From Verrucomicrobiota bacterium (GTDB lineage: Bacteria > Verrucomicrobiota > Verrucomicrobiia > Verrucomicrobiales > Akkermansiaceae), in assembly GCA_026397725.1 (NCBI GenBank), contig JAPLUI010000333.1, forward strand, positions 1 through 41,471: a stretch of DNA of 41,471 nucleotides, read 5' to 3'. Under the pieces are notes generated by a model. That model searched no databases. It saw nothing but the letters and a program-made list of their open reading frames with translations, and was not told the DNA's origin. The stretch's first letter is position 1; each line of letters begins with the position of its first letter. Position numbers and translations under genes: made by a program. Positions 34,883 through 41,471 of the stretch are shown piece after piece.

Positions 34883-37800
34883 TCACTGCGCCGCCACGCG
34901 CACGAACAGCTTGCCGCTAGCCGGAAGGGCTGCAACCGTGACTTCTACCGTCACCACGCCGGAGGGATCCGGATCGGTGACCGTCTCATTCACGGGGTAG
35001 GCTTCTTCCGCCCATGCCTGCAAGTCCGTGGAGGTGAAGACATGGTAGGCGAGACCGCTGGCCGCCAGGCGGGTATAGCTGAACTTGCCGGTGGCCTGGT
35101 CGAGCGCGATGGTGATCGGGTTGACTGACGAACCCTTGGTAGGATCGAGGCCAAAGGCGAATTCCTGCAGGTTGGTCATGTCGTCGCCATCCGGATCCGC
35201 GGTCTTCTCCGCGTCGCCGCCGGTTAGAGTCCAATGGGGGGGATTGGTGAGCCAATCCGTATAGGGATCGGTCGAATTCTCCACGAACGTCACCGCGATG
35301 GTGTGATCGGTCCTGACGTCGCTGAACGTGTAGCTGGTGGGGTGTGCCGGCTGTGCCGTGCCATCCACCGTCAGGACATCCACGGCATAACCGGAATCGG
35401 GAGTGATGGTATAGGATTGGTCCGCACCAGGTGCCACGCCCACGGCGCCATTCGGACTGATGGACCCGTGTGTTCCTGCGGATGCGCTTACATAATAAAC
35501 CGGCGCTGATATATCGATGTAGTCCCAATGAGGACCCCAGCCAGTGCCGATGTTGCTCAGCACCACCGAGTTGACGCCCGCAACCAGAGGAAGTGTGGCG
35601 GTGGATTTTCCATAGTTCGGTGATGGCACGTTCAGGGCTGGAATGTTAGGAAGGGCGGTTCCATTCACCGTAACTCTTGTATCCCTGTTGCCGTCCCAAG
35701 GTTGGAAATATCCCATGACGATTGAATAATCACCGGCTGTCTGGGCATCAACAGAGAACGTCAAGACGGCTACATCCGCCGCCCCGGACGCCCTCTTGCC
35801 GCCTGATGCAAGTTCATTGAAGTCGCCCGGAAAATTACAGTTGACCAGAGCGGCGTTTTCCGCCTCGTAGCGGCGGGAGGTGAGATTGAGGTCTTGGTCC
35901 GGCAGATCGGCTGTCGCCACCACCACGGTGAGCGTCGCCGAGGGGGCAAAGCCACTCTTCGATGTCTTCAGGTAAAAGGTGGTATTCTGCGGCAGGGGCA
36001 TGGTGTAGGTGCTGCCGGAAATCGTGGTGGTAGTGACCAAATTCGCGCATGCGGCATCCGTGTATGCATTGACCGTCGCGCCGTCCGTCGCGACGCCGCC
36101 CACGGTCACCGTGCCGGAAACACTGACCGTCGGCTTGGCAGCAAATGTCACATCGATCATGTGTGCCGCAGTGACGTTTTCGAAGGTGTAGGTTGTGACC
36201 GGGCCGGCGGGGGTGGTGCCATCAATCATCACTTGGGCCACATCGTAGTCCCACTGCGGGGTGATGGTATAGGTCAGGTTGTCAGACTCTCCCACCGCCG
36301 TCACGCCGTCCGGGCTGATCGAACCGCCCGGTCCCGCGGTTGCGGTGATGTCATAAGTCGGGATGCTGGTCAGCTTGGTGTTGATGTCGGCTCCCAGCGT
36401 CGCACGATCGGCATCGGACAAAGCGGTCTTGTAAACAAAAACGTCGCCGATGAAGCCGTTGAATGTATAGTTGGTGCTGTTGTCGTTGCGACCGACCATG
36501 ATGTTCTGCCGGTACCCGTTCGTGCCGCCCGTGTTCGGTATGAATGCGGTGAAGGTGCTCGTGGCGGTGCTGCTCAAAATCACCGTTGCGGTGTCGAACT
36601 GCTTGGAGCTTTCGTTCCATGCGCTGGCCCACACCTTGAACTGACCGTCAGGCTGCACCACCAGGCTGAGCAGGGTCAACTGGCCGTTGGGTATGGCCGT
36701 GGTGCTGTTGTAGTCGGAGTTGGTGCGTCTGACACGAATGATGCCGGTGTCGTTCCACAGACTCAAGTTCAGGTTGCCGTAGTAGATGCTGACGATCGGA
36801 TTGAAGCTGTCGTGAGTCCCATTGCGCACCGGTTTGACCACCGTGACGATCGTTGCCCCGTTGGTCGGAATCGGGTTTGTATCTGCCACCGTATTCAGTC
36901 GGTAGCCGTCGCCTTCCGCACGCAGGTTGTTGTCATATTTGATGCCTCTGACCTTGGCAACCATCGGGGTATTGACGGCGGTGAGCTGCGTAATTCCCGG
37001 ATAGGTGCTGTAGAGCAGCGGCCAATTGCCGGAGGTGCCGACCTCACCCAGGTTGCTGGAGTCAGCCGCAAACAACAGATTCTCCATCTGCGGGATGCTT
37101 CTGCCTGCAACGAGCGTGAAGTTCACCGTCTGGTCGCTGCTGATCGTGACGTTGGTATCGGCGGAGATCATGTAGCCGGTCTGGGAGGCGCACACATACC
37201 ACGTGCCTTCGGGAACTGGCAGGGAGTAGTTGCCGGCAGCATCGGTCGTGGCGGTGTACAGCGGCAGCGACGTGGCGGCCCCCTTGACCGAGACCGTTGC
37301 ACCGCCGCCCTGCGCGTCCGTCACGCTGCCGGACAAGGTGTGCGTGGGCGCCAGTTTGAATGTGGCAACAACGATGTGGGAGTCGTCATTGACAGGGCCA
37401 ATCGCATAGACACCGCCCATCTCGGTGAGCTGAGTCGTGCCGTCCATCACCGTGTCGATCATGTAGGCGTTGTTAGGCGTGACTGTGAAGTTCTGGCTGC
37501 CGCCGGGAGTCACAGCCACAAGACCGCTCGGGCTGATCGTGCCGTCCGCTACTGCGGATGCGGTGACAAAGGCAAGCAGGCTGGCGGGCGCGGCCGGGAT
37601 TTCAATATAGTCCCAGTGAGGCCCCCAACCCGTATAGTTATAGATTGCGATGGTGTTGTTGATCCCGGCCTTCAAGGGCACAGACGCGGTGACGGCGCCA
37701 AGCAGGTCGGCCCCGGCGCCATTGGGGCAAGCCACCGGGGTCGCCAACTGCTTGTCATTGACCGAGATGTAAGTATTCCTGGTCCCCCAGGCTTCGTAGT

Positions 37801-38164
37801 AGCCCACAGTCATGGTGTAGAGGCCTGACGTGGGCACGGTCACATTGCTGAATGTCACCGTGCCGTTATTCACGCCGGAGACATCGTTGCCTTGGCTCAC
37901 GCAGTTGTTTGCCGTGCTGCCGGTGGGTGAAGCGTTGGCATGATAGTTCTTGCCGGCGTTCGCGAGCGTGGCATTCTCCGCTTCATAGCGCGTTTGTGCG
38001 GGCGCGGCGGGCGCGGCTAGGAGGAACATGGCCAGGACGGCACCGGGACTGACGGTCAAGCTGCGAAGCCAGCGGTGACCTGAGGGGGCGGCGGATGGTT
38101 GCGGAGGCATGACTTGGGGTTGATGTTCGGAGTTTCGGGTTAGCGGCAGGATTGCAGTTTTCAT
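34883..38164 (-). CDS. Unit C giant multidomain surface protein (CBM, InlB-type, LamG-like domains)
   Basis: The start at 38164 (MKTAILPLTRNSE) matches unit B, and a signal segment ends near APAAPAQ. The 1093 residues contain a CBM6/35-like domain (RYEAENATLANAG, with GWGPHWDYIEIP), an InlB B-repeat-like domain and a carboxypeptidase regulatory-like domain (HTLSGSVTDAQGGGATVSVKG). A LamG-like lectin domain ending in ALSDADRATLGADINTKL follows. A second InlB-like and regulatory-like pair, a second CBM6/35-like domain (RYEAENAALVNC), and a third InlB-like repeat complete the passenger. The end is DADPDGDDMTNLQEFAFGLD-like sequence and the shared tail ending KLFVRVAAQ. The domains suggest carbohydrate binding at the cell surface. 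No catalytic domain is recognisable. Confidence 0.82.
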   Translation of the reverse strand: MKTAILPLTRNSEHQPQVMPPQPSAAPSGHRWLRSLTVSPGAVLAMFLLAAPAAPAQTRYEAENATLANAGKNYHANASPTGSTANNCVSQGNDVSGVNNGTVTFSNVTVPTSGLYTMTVGYYEAWGTRNTYISVNDKQLATPVACPNGAGADLLGAVTASVPLKAGINNTIAIYNYTGWGPHWDYIEIPAAPASLLAFVTASAVADGTISPSGLVAVTPGGSQNFTVTPNNAYMIDTVMDGTTQLTEMGGVYAIGPVNDDSHIVVATFKLAPTHTLSGSVTDAQGGGATVSVKGAATSLPLYTATTDAAGNYSLPVPEGTWYVCASQTGYMISADTNVTISSDQTVNFTLVAGRSIPQMENLLFAADSSNLGEVGTSGNWPLLYSTYPGITQLTAVNTPMVAKVRGIKYDNNLRAEGDGYRLNTVADTNPIPTNGATIVTVVKPVRNGTHDSFNPIVSIYYGNLNLSLWNDTGIIRVRRTNSDYNSTTAIPNGQLTLLSLVVQPDGQFKVWASAWNESSKQFDTATVILSSTATSTFTAFIPNTGGTNGYRQNIMVGRNDNSTNYTFNGFIGDVFVYKTALSDADRATLGADINTKLTSIPTYDITATAGPGGSISPDGVTAVGESDNLTYTITPQWDYDVAQVMIDGTTPAGPVTTYTFENVTAAHMIDVTFAAKPTVSVSGTVTVGGVATDGATVNAYTDAACANLVTTTTISGSTYTMPLPQNTTFYLKTSKSGFAPSATLTVVVATADLPDQDLNLTSRRYEAENAALVNCNFPGDFNELASGGKRASGAADVAVLTFSVDAQTAGDYSIVMGYFQPWDGNRDTRVTVNGTALPNIPALNVPSPNYGKSTATLPLVAGVNSVVLSNIGTGWGPHWDYIDISAPVYYVSASAGTHGSISPNGAVGVAPGADQSYTITPDSGYAVDVLTVDGTAQPAHPTSYTFSDVRTDHTIAVTFVENSTDPYTDWLTNPPHWTLTGGDAEKTADPDGDDMTNLQEFAFGLDPTKGSSVNPITIALDQATGKFSYTRLAASGLAYHVFTSTDLQAWAEEAYPVNETVTDPDPSGVVTVEVTVAALPASGKLFVRVAAQ

Positions 38165-38184
38165 TGGATGGCGGGTGGATGGAC

Positions 38185-38300
38185 AGGTCGAATCTGAAGC
38201 GGTCGATTTGCCGCTTCATATTGAGAAGCGGATTGCGGCCTGCAAACCCGCCAAAATAGTTCAAAATAGTTTTTGCTCACGATTTTTTGATCACCCGGGA
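38185..38300 (-). promoter_or_regulatory. Conserved leader of unit C with mutually exclusive hairpins
   Basis: Three 7-base elements (plus strand GAAGCGG 38196-38202, CCGCTTC 38211-38217, GAAGCGG 38225-38231) are placed so that the middle one can pair perfectly with either neighbour but not both. The upstream part carries two direct copies of CAAAATAGTT and then GATCACCCGG. This is the cleanest of the three copies and lies 30-140 bases before the ATG at 38164. Confidence 0.62.
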
Positions 38301-38330
38301 GGTCGGAGGTCGGAGGTCGGAGGTCGGAGG
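38301..38330. repeat. Heptanucleotide repeat GGTCGGA, four copies
   Basis: Four perfect GGTCGGA units lie exactly at the junction between the unit C leader and the unit D block. Confidence 0.9.
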
Positions 38331-38334
38331 GCAT

Positions 38335-38460
38335 CTTCTTCTACCCAAGGGATGCGGGGCCGCCGTACCGGTAACGACGGCCCTGCGGGCTCCGGAGAAA
38401 AACCCATCACTCCGGAAAAGGGATGCGTGGATTGTGGATGGTGGATGGTTGCGTCGCTTC
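38335..38460. other. Conserved intergenic block, copy D
   Basis: The block follows the same short lead-in as copy A (CATCTTCTTCTACCC). The core starts at about 38356 with GCGGGGCCGCCGTACCGGTA, and the second stem is TCCGGAG with CTCCGGA. GTGGATT and GTGGATG heptamers follow at 38427-38448. Confidence 0.7.
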
Positions 38461-38526
38461 ATCCCTCTTCCCTCTTCCATCCTCCATCTTCCATCTTCTA
38501 TCCGCAATCCCCGATCCCCGATCTCT
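38461..38526. repeat. Degenerate heptanucleotide tract (CTTCCAT / CCCCGAT type)
   Basis: About nine units in a 7-base period read CATCCCT, CTTCCCT, CTTCCAT, CCTCCAT, CTTCCAT, CTTCTAT, CCGCAAT, CCCCGAT and CCCCGAT. The tract ends at the stop codon of unit D and replaces the hairpin seen after the other units. Confidence 0.8.
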
Positions 38527-38529
38527 TCC

Positions 38530-39409
38530 CTATGGCTCCTGCGCTGCCACGCGCACGAACAACTTGCCGTTGACGGGCAGAGCCGCGACCGTGGCCTCCA
38601 CCGTCTCGACATCGTCCGCGGTGGCTTTGACTGTCTGACTCGCGGTCGCGGCCGTATCCTGCGACCAACCCTGGAGGTTCGTGGAGGTCCACACCGTGTA
38701 GGTGAGAGTACTGCCAGCAGTCCGGGTATAGCGGAATTTGCCGGTGAGCATGTCGAACGGCACGGTGATCGGGTTGACCGACGACCCCGTGGTGGGATTG
38801 AGGCCGAAGGCGTATTCCTGTTGGTTGATCATGCCGTCACCATCATAGTCGGCAGCAGGGTCCGAGAGGTCGGCAGTGGGGTACTTCGCCGTCCAATCCG
38901 TGTACGAGGCCGGTGGGGGGCCGCTGCCCGCAATCGTGATCCCGAACTTGGCGCCCAGGTCATTCTGCAGGGTTGCGCGGTCGGCATCACTCAAGGCCGG
39001 TTCCTTTGCGGAAGACGGTGAGACCACCTGTGTGATTGCGAATACCGACCGTCAATCCCTGGCAGCCTATGTCAAACAATACGTCCCAGGCATCCCCCGT
39101 CGCATTGCGGACCGGTTTGATTGCCATCACGCAAGTTGCGCCGAGCGGACAAGCCCAAGCGCCGAATGCCACGCCGTCGAAACCGTCATGGCTGGCACCG
39201 TTGTGATTGGTTTCCCACTTCACACCGTCAAGGGTCGTCACGACCGGGTTGCAGCCACCGAACTTGGGCCACGACGGCCCCATCGGATGCATCAAGGGCC
39301 AGGTGGTGATGGCGGCACCGTCGGCAGGCGGCGAATTCGTGTCGAACGCATAGGCCAGCGCGTCCTTGGCGGGAATGTTCCTGCCATTGGCGACTGTTAG
39401 TTACGGGCC
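38530..39409 (-). pseudogene. Unit D: broken LamG-like surface-protein gene with shared C-terminal tail
   Basis: The 3' part (frame ending at 38530) reads PALSDADRATLQNDLGAKFG, a Ca-binding-like DYDGDGMINQQEYAFGLNP, and a diverged version of the shared tail ending KLFVRVAAQEP. The 5' part is in another frame: DALAYAFDTNSPPADGAAI, TCVMAIKPVRNATGDAWDV and VGIRNHTGGLTVFRKGT. The frame changes near 39000, probably through an internal deletion in the LamG-like domain. The 5' end stops abruptly at about 39409, next to the cupin gene, so the signal peptide and leader are gone. It is the 3' half of a unit that was cut by a rearrangement. Confidence 0.72.
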
Positions 39410-39414
39410 TGAAC

Positions 39415-39759
39415 TCACTCCTGCCTGACTATATCGACTGAGATCTCCACAGCCGGAATCGTTCCTCTGTTCTCAAGCCAGTGCGTGGTGTTTCTATCCT
39501 CGGGCCAGCCCACTCCCGGTCCATAGTCCGTAGCGACTCCATTACGATGGTCAGTGATTGTTCCTTGCAGTATGTAGACGGTGCCTGGTCTGTCTTTATG
39601 GTCGTGAATCGGGCCGAAGACGCCTCCTGGCTCGATGGTCACCATACGCATTCGAAGTTGGCGCCCTGCCATGCCCTCGATCTCGGGGCCAAGGTCAACC
39701 GTTGTAAGTAACTTAACCGTAACACCTTTCGTCTCAGGTGCGACTTGATCGTTGTTCAT
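39415..39759 (-). CDS. Single-domain cupin protein, probable integron cassette
   Basis: The ATG at 39759 gives 114 residues; a Shine-Dalgarno-like AGAGGAAAA precedes it by 7 bases. Cupin motif 1 is GPIHDHKDRPGTVYILQG, and motif 2 is GVGWPEDRNTTHWLENRG. The His and acidic residues could bind a metal, but the substrate is unknown; related small cupins are often annotated as quercetinase-like or polyketide-cyclase-associated. The gene begins 27 bases after the GTTAGGC core of a 92-bp attC site, the spacing expected for a gene cassette. Its own downstream attC is not recognisable, since broken unit D begins directly after the stop. Confidence 0.85.
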   Translation of the reverse strand: MNNDQVAPETKGVTVKLLTTVDLGPEIEGMAGRQLRMRMVTIEPGGVFGPIHDHKDRPGTVYILQGTITDHRNGVATDYGPGVGWPEDRNTTHWLENRGTIPAVEISVDIVRQE

Positions 39760-39785
39760 CGTGTTTTCCTCTTGGTATTTCGATG

Positions 39786-39877
39786 GCCTAACGTCGAGCC
39801 CTGCCGCCGGGCGAAGACGGAGTAGTTGAGGTGAAACTGTGGAGCTCATCCCGGTCGGCAGCGGCGATTTGTTCGGC
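39786..39877 (-). other. attC recombination site of an integron cassette (92 bp)
   Basis: Read on the minus strand, the site starts with GCCGAAC and ends with GTTAGGC, which pair except for one position. Inside, CTGCCGACCGGG pairs with CCCGGCGGCAG leaving one extra unpaired A, the asymmetry that gives attC sites their polarity. The roughly 40-base centre can form a further short stem (TGAG ... CTCA). The length is within the usual 57-141 range. It separates the toxin-partner gene from the cupin gene. Confidence 0.8.
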
Positions 39878-39946
39878 AATTTGGTTGTGATGCGATCCGA
39901 ATATCCCAGGCGACGACACCTAGCCTGCAATCACATGGCAGAACGC

Positions 39947-40180
39947 CTAAGCTGAGAAGCCCGAGTGCCGCACGCGGCTCTTTCGAGCTCCGGGAGCCTT
40001 CGTCGCCCCGCTGGTTGCCTCCAGCGCCTTGTTTGGGTCTGTTGGCAGCCAGTGCTTGGCCTTGCGTTCGGCGGCGGCGTGCGTCTTCGCCCATGCGAAA
40101 AACTTGTGAAGATCAAAATCGAAATCGGCTGCGACGGCGGCTCTAGCGTCGCGCACTTCTTGGACAATGTGATCTTTCAT
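39947..40180 (-). CDS. Small partner of the PIN toxin (probable antitoxin or accessory protein)
   Basis: This 77-residue protein begins MKDHIVQEVRDARAAVAADF, with DFDLHKFFAWAK next. It closely recalls a family of small proteins starting DPIVEEVR that sit beside PIN-domain toxins. Its ATG overlaps the toxin stop (ATGA), so translation is coupled. The gene order is toxin first, then partner, the reverse of classical vapBC. No DNA-binding fold is evident, so its role as the neutralising partner is inferred from position. The stop codon lies 70 bases before the attC. Confidence 0.7.
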   Translation of the reverse strand: MKDHIVQEVRDARAAVAADFDFDLHKFFAWAKTHAAAERKAKHWLPTDPNKALEATSGATKAPGARKSRVRHSGFSA

Positions 40181-40653
40181 ATCTGGGGCTTGGTGAGGAG
40201 TTCAGGAGTGCAAATCACGGGCATGTGGATGTGATGGTAAGTGCAATACTCAAAAAGTGTCTTCTGAAGAAACGCGTTCGCAAGATGCGTGCAATTCCAA
40301 GTCAGCAGATAGTCCATCCTGTGAACAATCGCAAAGGCAACATGCGTCGCGTCCATCTCAGCCTTTTGGGGCAGTTGCAGCAATTGGACAATGGCATTGG
40401 AGAGCGGTTCGACTTCGGGGGTGACATCAAGCTCCGGTATGCCGACCATCGCCTTCAATCGCTTGGCAGCCGCTGAGGCATCACCCTTAGACATTTCGGA
40501 GCGGACCGCAATCGACGAGTAGAGACGAAACCGGGCTCTCTCGTGATCCCACCACTCCTGTGTGATCCGCTGATGCGATCTCATAGGCTCCTGATGGCTG
40601 CGGTGCGCAGTCAGGTAGCTGGGAATTGTCGTCTCAATGTAAACCGTCTCCAT
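40177..40653 (-). CDS. PIN-domain toxin-like ribonuclease (VapC family)
   Basis: I chose the ATG at 40653 (METVYIETTIPSYLTA), giving 158 residues. YIETTIPSYL is the N-terminal motif of a well-known PIN subfamily in which Glu replaces the usual first Asp. Acidic residues in RSEMSKGD and in KAEMDATHVAFA, and the later MDYLLTWNCTHLANA and ICTPEEL-like ICTPELL, complete the fold. PIN toxins cleave RNA, often tRNA or mRNA. A near-consensus promoter lies so close to the ATG that the transcript is probably leaderless. The gene overlaps its small partner by 4 bases. It lies in a probable integron cassette, where toxin-antitoxin pairs are common. Confidence 0.85.
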   Translation of the reverse strand: METVYIETTIPSYLTAHRSHQEPMRSHQRITQEWWDHERARFRLYSSIAVRSEMSKGDASAAAKRLKAMVGIPELDVTPEVEPLSNAIVQLLQLPQKAEMDATHVAFAIVHRMDYLLTWNCTHLANAFLQKTLFEYCTYHHIHMPVICTPELLTKPQI

Positions 40654-40661
40654 GTGCCCCA

Positions 40662-40689
40662 ATTATACCCCTCGATTAATTTTCGTCAA
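40662..40689 (-). promoter_or_regulatory. Near-consensus sigma-70 promoter for the PIN toxin
   Basis: On the minus strand, TTGACG (40684-40689) and TATAAT (40662-40667) are separated by 16 bases. The ATG at 40653 starts 8 bases after the -10 box, so transcription would begin 1-3 bases before it. This predicts a leaderless mRNA. Confidence 0.75.
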
Positions 40690-40712
40690 GACCTGGAATG
40701 GGAATTCACGCA

Positions 40713-41024
40713 TCAAAAGACTGAGATGATGGCCGGCCAGGTATCTTTCGAGCCGATCAAGATAACGCCGAGCGAAAGTATCAGCGAACTCCAACCCAAA
40801 GTCCGTGGTAACCGAGGAACTGCGACAAGCCCGATGCTCCATAAGAATGGCGTAATCGATGCCACTAAAGCGAGCCATGAGTACCCTATGGGTCCGCCCA
40901 CAAGACGGTCGGAGGCGACCGCAAGGGTGACCATCGAGAGGAGGAAGACCGATGCTGTGACGGCGTGGATAGCTTGAAGTTTGATAGGCTTACGCATTGC
41001 TTCGTTGACTGAGTTTCGCCTCAT
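40713..41024 (-). CDS. Small membrane protein of unknown function, probable cassette gene
   Basis: The ATG at 41024 gives 103 residues and is preceded by AAAGAGA; an ATG at 40997 (MRKPIKLQAIHAV) would give 94. Three hydrophobic segments are visible: AIHAVTASVFLLSMVTLAV, YSWLALVASITPFLWSIGLV and LGWSSLILSLGVILIG. I do not recognise a family. The gene starts 8 bases after a GTTCGGC core that may be the end of an att site, and it ends 60 bases before the toxin start. Small membrane proteins without homologues are typical of integron cassettes. Confidence 0.6.
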   Translation of the reverse strand: MRRNSVNEAMRKPIKLQAIHAVTASVFLLSMVTLAVASDRLVGGPIGYSWLALVASITPFLWSIGLVAVPRLPRTLGWSSLILSLGVILIGSKDTWPAIISVF

Positions 41025-41031
41025 TCTCTTT

Positions 41032-41092
41032 GCCGAACAGAGTATTCTGCGACTGGTCGTGATTGATCGCGACACGTCGCCTTACGTTGCGA
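41032..41092 (-). other. Candidate second att site (attC or attI-like)
   Basis: On the minus strand a 61-base stretch runs from TCGCAAC to GTTCGGC. GTTCGGC is the exact complement of the left core of the confirmed-looking attC at 39786-39877. The inside folds as GCGACGTGTCG with CGACCAGTCGC (two mismatches), around the loop CGATCAATCA. The spacers are unequal, so this is weaker than the other site. Confidence 0.4.
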
Positions 41093-41387
41093 AAAGTGGT
41101 CTGCACGAGGGAACCACGGCTTCGAACCCCGACACAAGGGGAATTTGCGACGGGGAAGCATTTGCTTCCGGAATTTCAGCATCACGCTTTCGGGAAGGCG
41201 CCGGAGGCTCGAGGCTGGCGAGCCGGCGTGGCCCTGCGAACAGAACCATGCCGGGACCGGTCCGGTGCGGAATGGGGGTGCGTGCGTTACAGGGGCTTGG
41301 GGATGGATCATGTCCGTTAGTGCCGCAGATTAGGCGGCACCCGGGCATCTCATTGGCTGGTGGACAGGAATGTCCACCCTCCTACTT
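41093..41387. other. Stretch between intI end and the first cassette-like gene
   Basis: I see no supported gene here. It carries a perfect hairpin at 41359-41378 and another, GTGCCGC / GCGGCAC around a 7-base loop, at about 41320-41340. These may end the intI transcript. An attI site could lie in this stretch if the integron is of the same-orientation type. Confidence 0.4.
41359..41378. terminator. Perfect hairpin 10 bases after the intI stop
   Basis: The stem GGTGGACA / TGTCCACC has loop GGAA on the plus strand. It shares the core ACAGGAATGT with the hairpin at 59-78. Its position just past the integrase stop fits a transcript end, though there is no T-run. Confidence 0.5.
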
Positions 41388-41471
41388 TCAGGAATCCAAG
41401 GGGCTGCGGACGCTGAGGCCGGGTTGGTTGAGGACGTGGAGGTAGATCCGGGTGGTGGTGACGTGGGTGTG
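41388..41471 (-). CDS. intI: Integron integrase IntI, C-terminal end (partial)
   Basis: The last 27 codons of a gene that continues beyond the window read HTHVTTTRIYLHVLNQPGLS and then VRSPLDS before TGA. This is the C-terminus of integron tyrosine recombinases: the His of the GH-TTTxIYxHV motif, the Tyr nucleophile in IYLHV, and the family-specific tail NxPGLxVRSPLD. XerC and XerD lack that tail. IntI recombines attC hairpins with attI to insert and reshuffle gene cassettes. Here the gene points toward the cassette-like genes at 39.4-41.0 kb, which lie on the same strand downstream of it. Confidence 0.85.
   Translation of the reverse strand, partial: HTHVTTTRIYLHVLNQPGLSVRSPLDS

Noticed and set aside
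38180..38264. Possible leader peptide in the unit leaders (NYFGGFAG then NPLLNMKRQ), in similar form in A, B and C
   Set aside because: The apparent start is TTG without a Shine-Dalgarno site, and in unit C the frame does not match the main gene. The hairpin elements explain the conservation more simply.
39390..39420. attC for the cupin cassette near TTCAGGCCCGTAACTAAC
   Set aside because: The words resemble core sites but no paired inner arms exist; the stretch runs straight into the broken unit D gene.
39941..40020. Another attC ending in GCGTTCTGCC at the 3' end of the toxin partner gene
   Set aside because: No left half with matching core and stem was found in the preceding 120 bases; the strong attC lies 65 bases further on.
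41101..41160. tRNA-like T-loop word GGGGTTCGAAGCC on the minus strand
   Set aside because: The bases flanking the loop do not pair as a T-stem and no acceptor or anticodon arm could be built around it.

Overview
The window looks like a high-GC Gram-negative chromosome, most likely Verrucomicrobiota. This rests on gene content, not on a marker gene: outer-membrane assembly lipoproteins (BamD-like, LptE-like), a fused pyruvate:ferredoxin oxidoreductase, several secreted glycosidases, and giant secreted proteins built from autotransporter-associated beta-strand repeats, CBM-like and FN3-like domains. No rRNA or tRNA gene was seen.

Left part (1-12.3 kb) is mainly housekeeping. It holds lysA, a membrane-anchored glutaminyl-cyclase-like M28 protein divergent from a bamD-lptE pair, a textbook MITE (14-bp terminal inverted repeats, 8-bp target duplication), a TetR regulator, a DUF1287 protein, a decayed secreted-protein gene, a 148-bp tandem repeat ending in the stop codon of a lone nuoA, and a nifJ/dihydroorotate-dehydrogenase-like operon.

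Middle part (12.4-22.5 kb) is a run of minus-strand secreted carbohydrate-active genes: a six-hairpin glycosidase, a parallel beta-helix protein, a GH43/SGNH/NPCBM/GH27 composite and a clan-D alpha-galactosidase-like protein. The last two seem to have lost internal catalytic segments, so part of this cluster may be decaying.

Right part (22.5-39.4 kb) is the most unusual. Four minus-strand surface-protein units (A 22.6-27.8, B 30.8-33.5, C 34.6-38.3, D 38.3-39.4 kb) share near-identical ends: a 3' intergenic block, a short hairpin, and a C-terminal tail ending LFVRVAAQ. A, B and C also share a 5' leader that can form two mutually exclusive hairpins. The central passenger domains are unrelated. 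Unit borders carry heptanucleotide repeat tracts, and truncated genes (rhodanese, metallophosphoesterase, GH43-like) abut them. This looks like a modular cassette family that spreads or exchanges by recombination. Between the units lie a gamma-glutamyltranspeptidase gene and a xylose-isomerase-like TIM-barrel gene.

Right edge (39.4-41.5 kb): the last 27 residues of an integron integrase lie at the border. They are followed on the same strand by small genes (membrane protein, PIN toxin with partner, cupin), a convincing 92-bp attC and a second candidate site. This suggests the end of a chromosomal integron in which intI and cassettes share one orientation.
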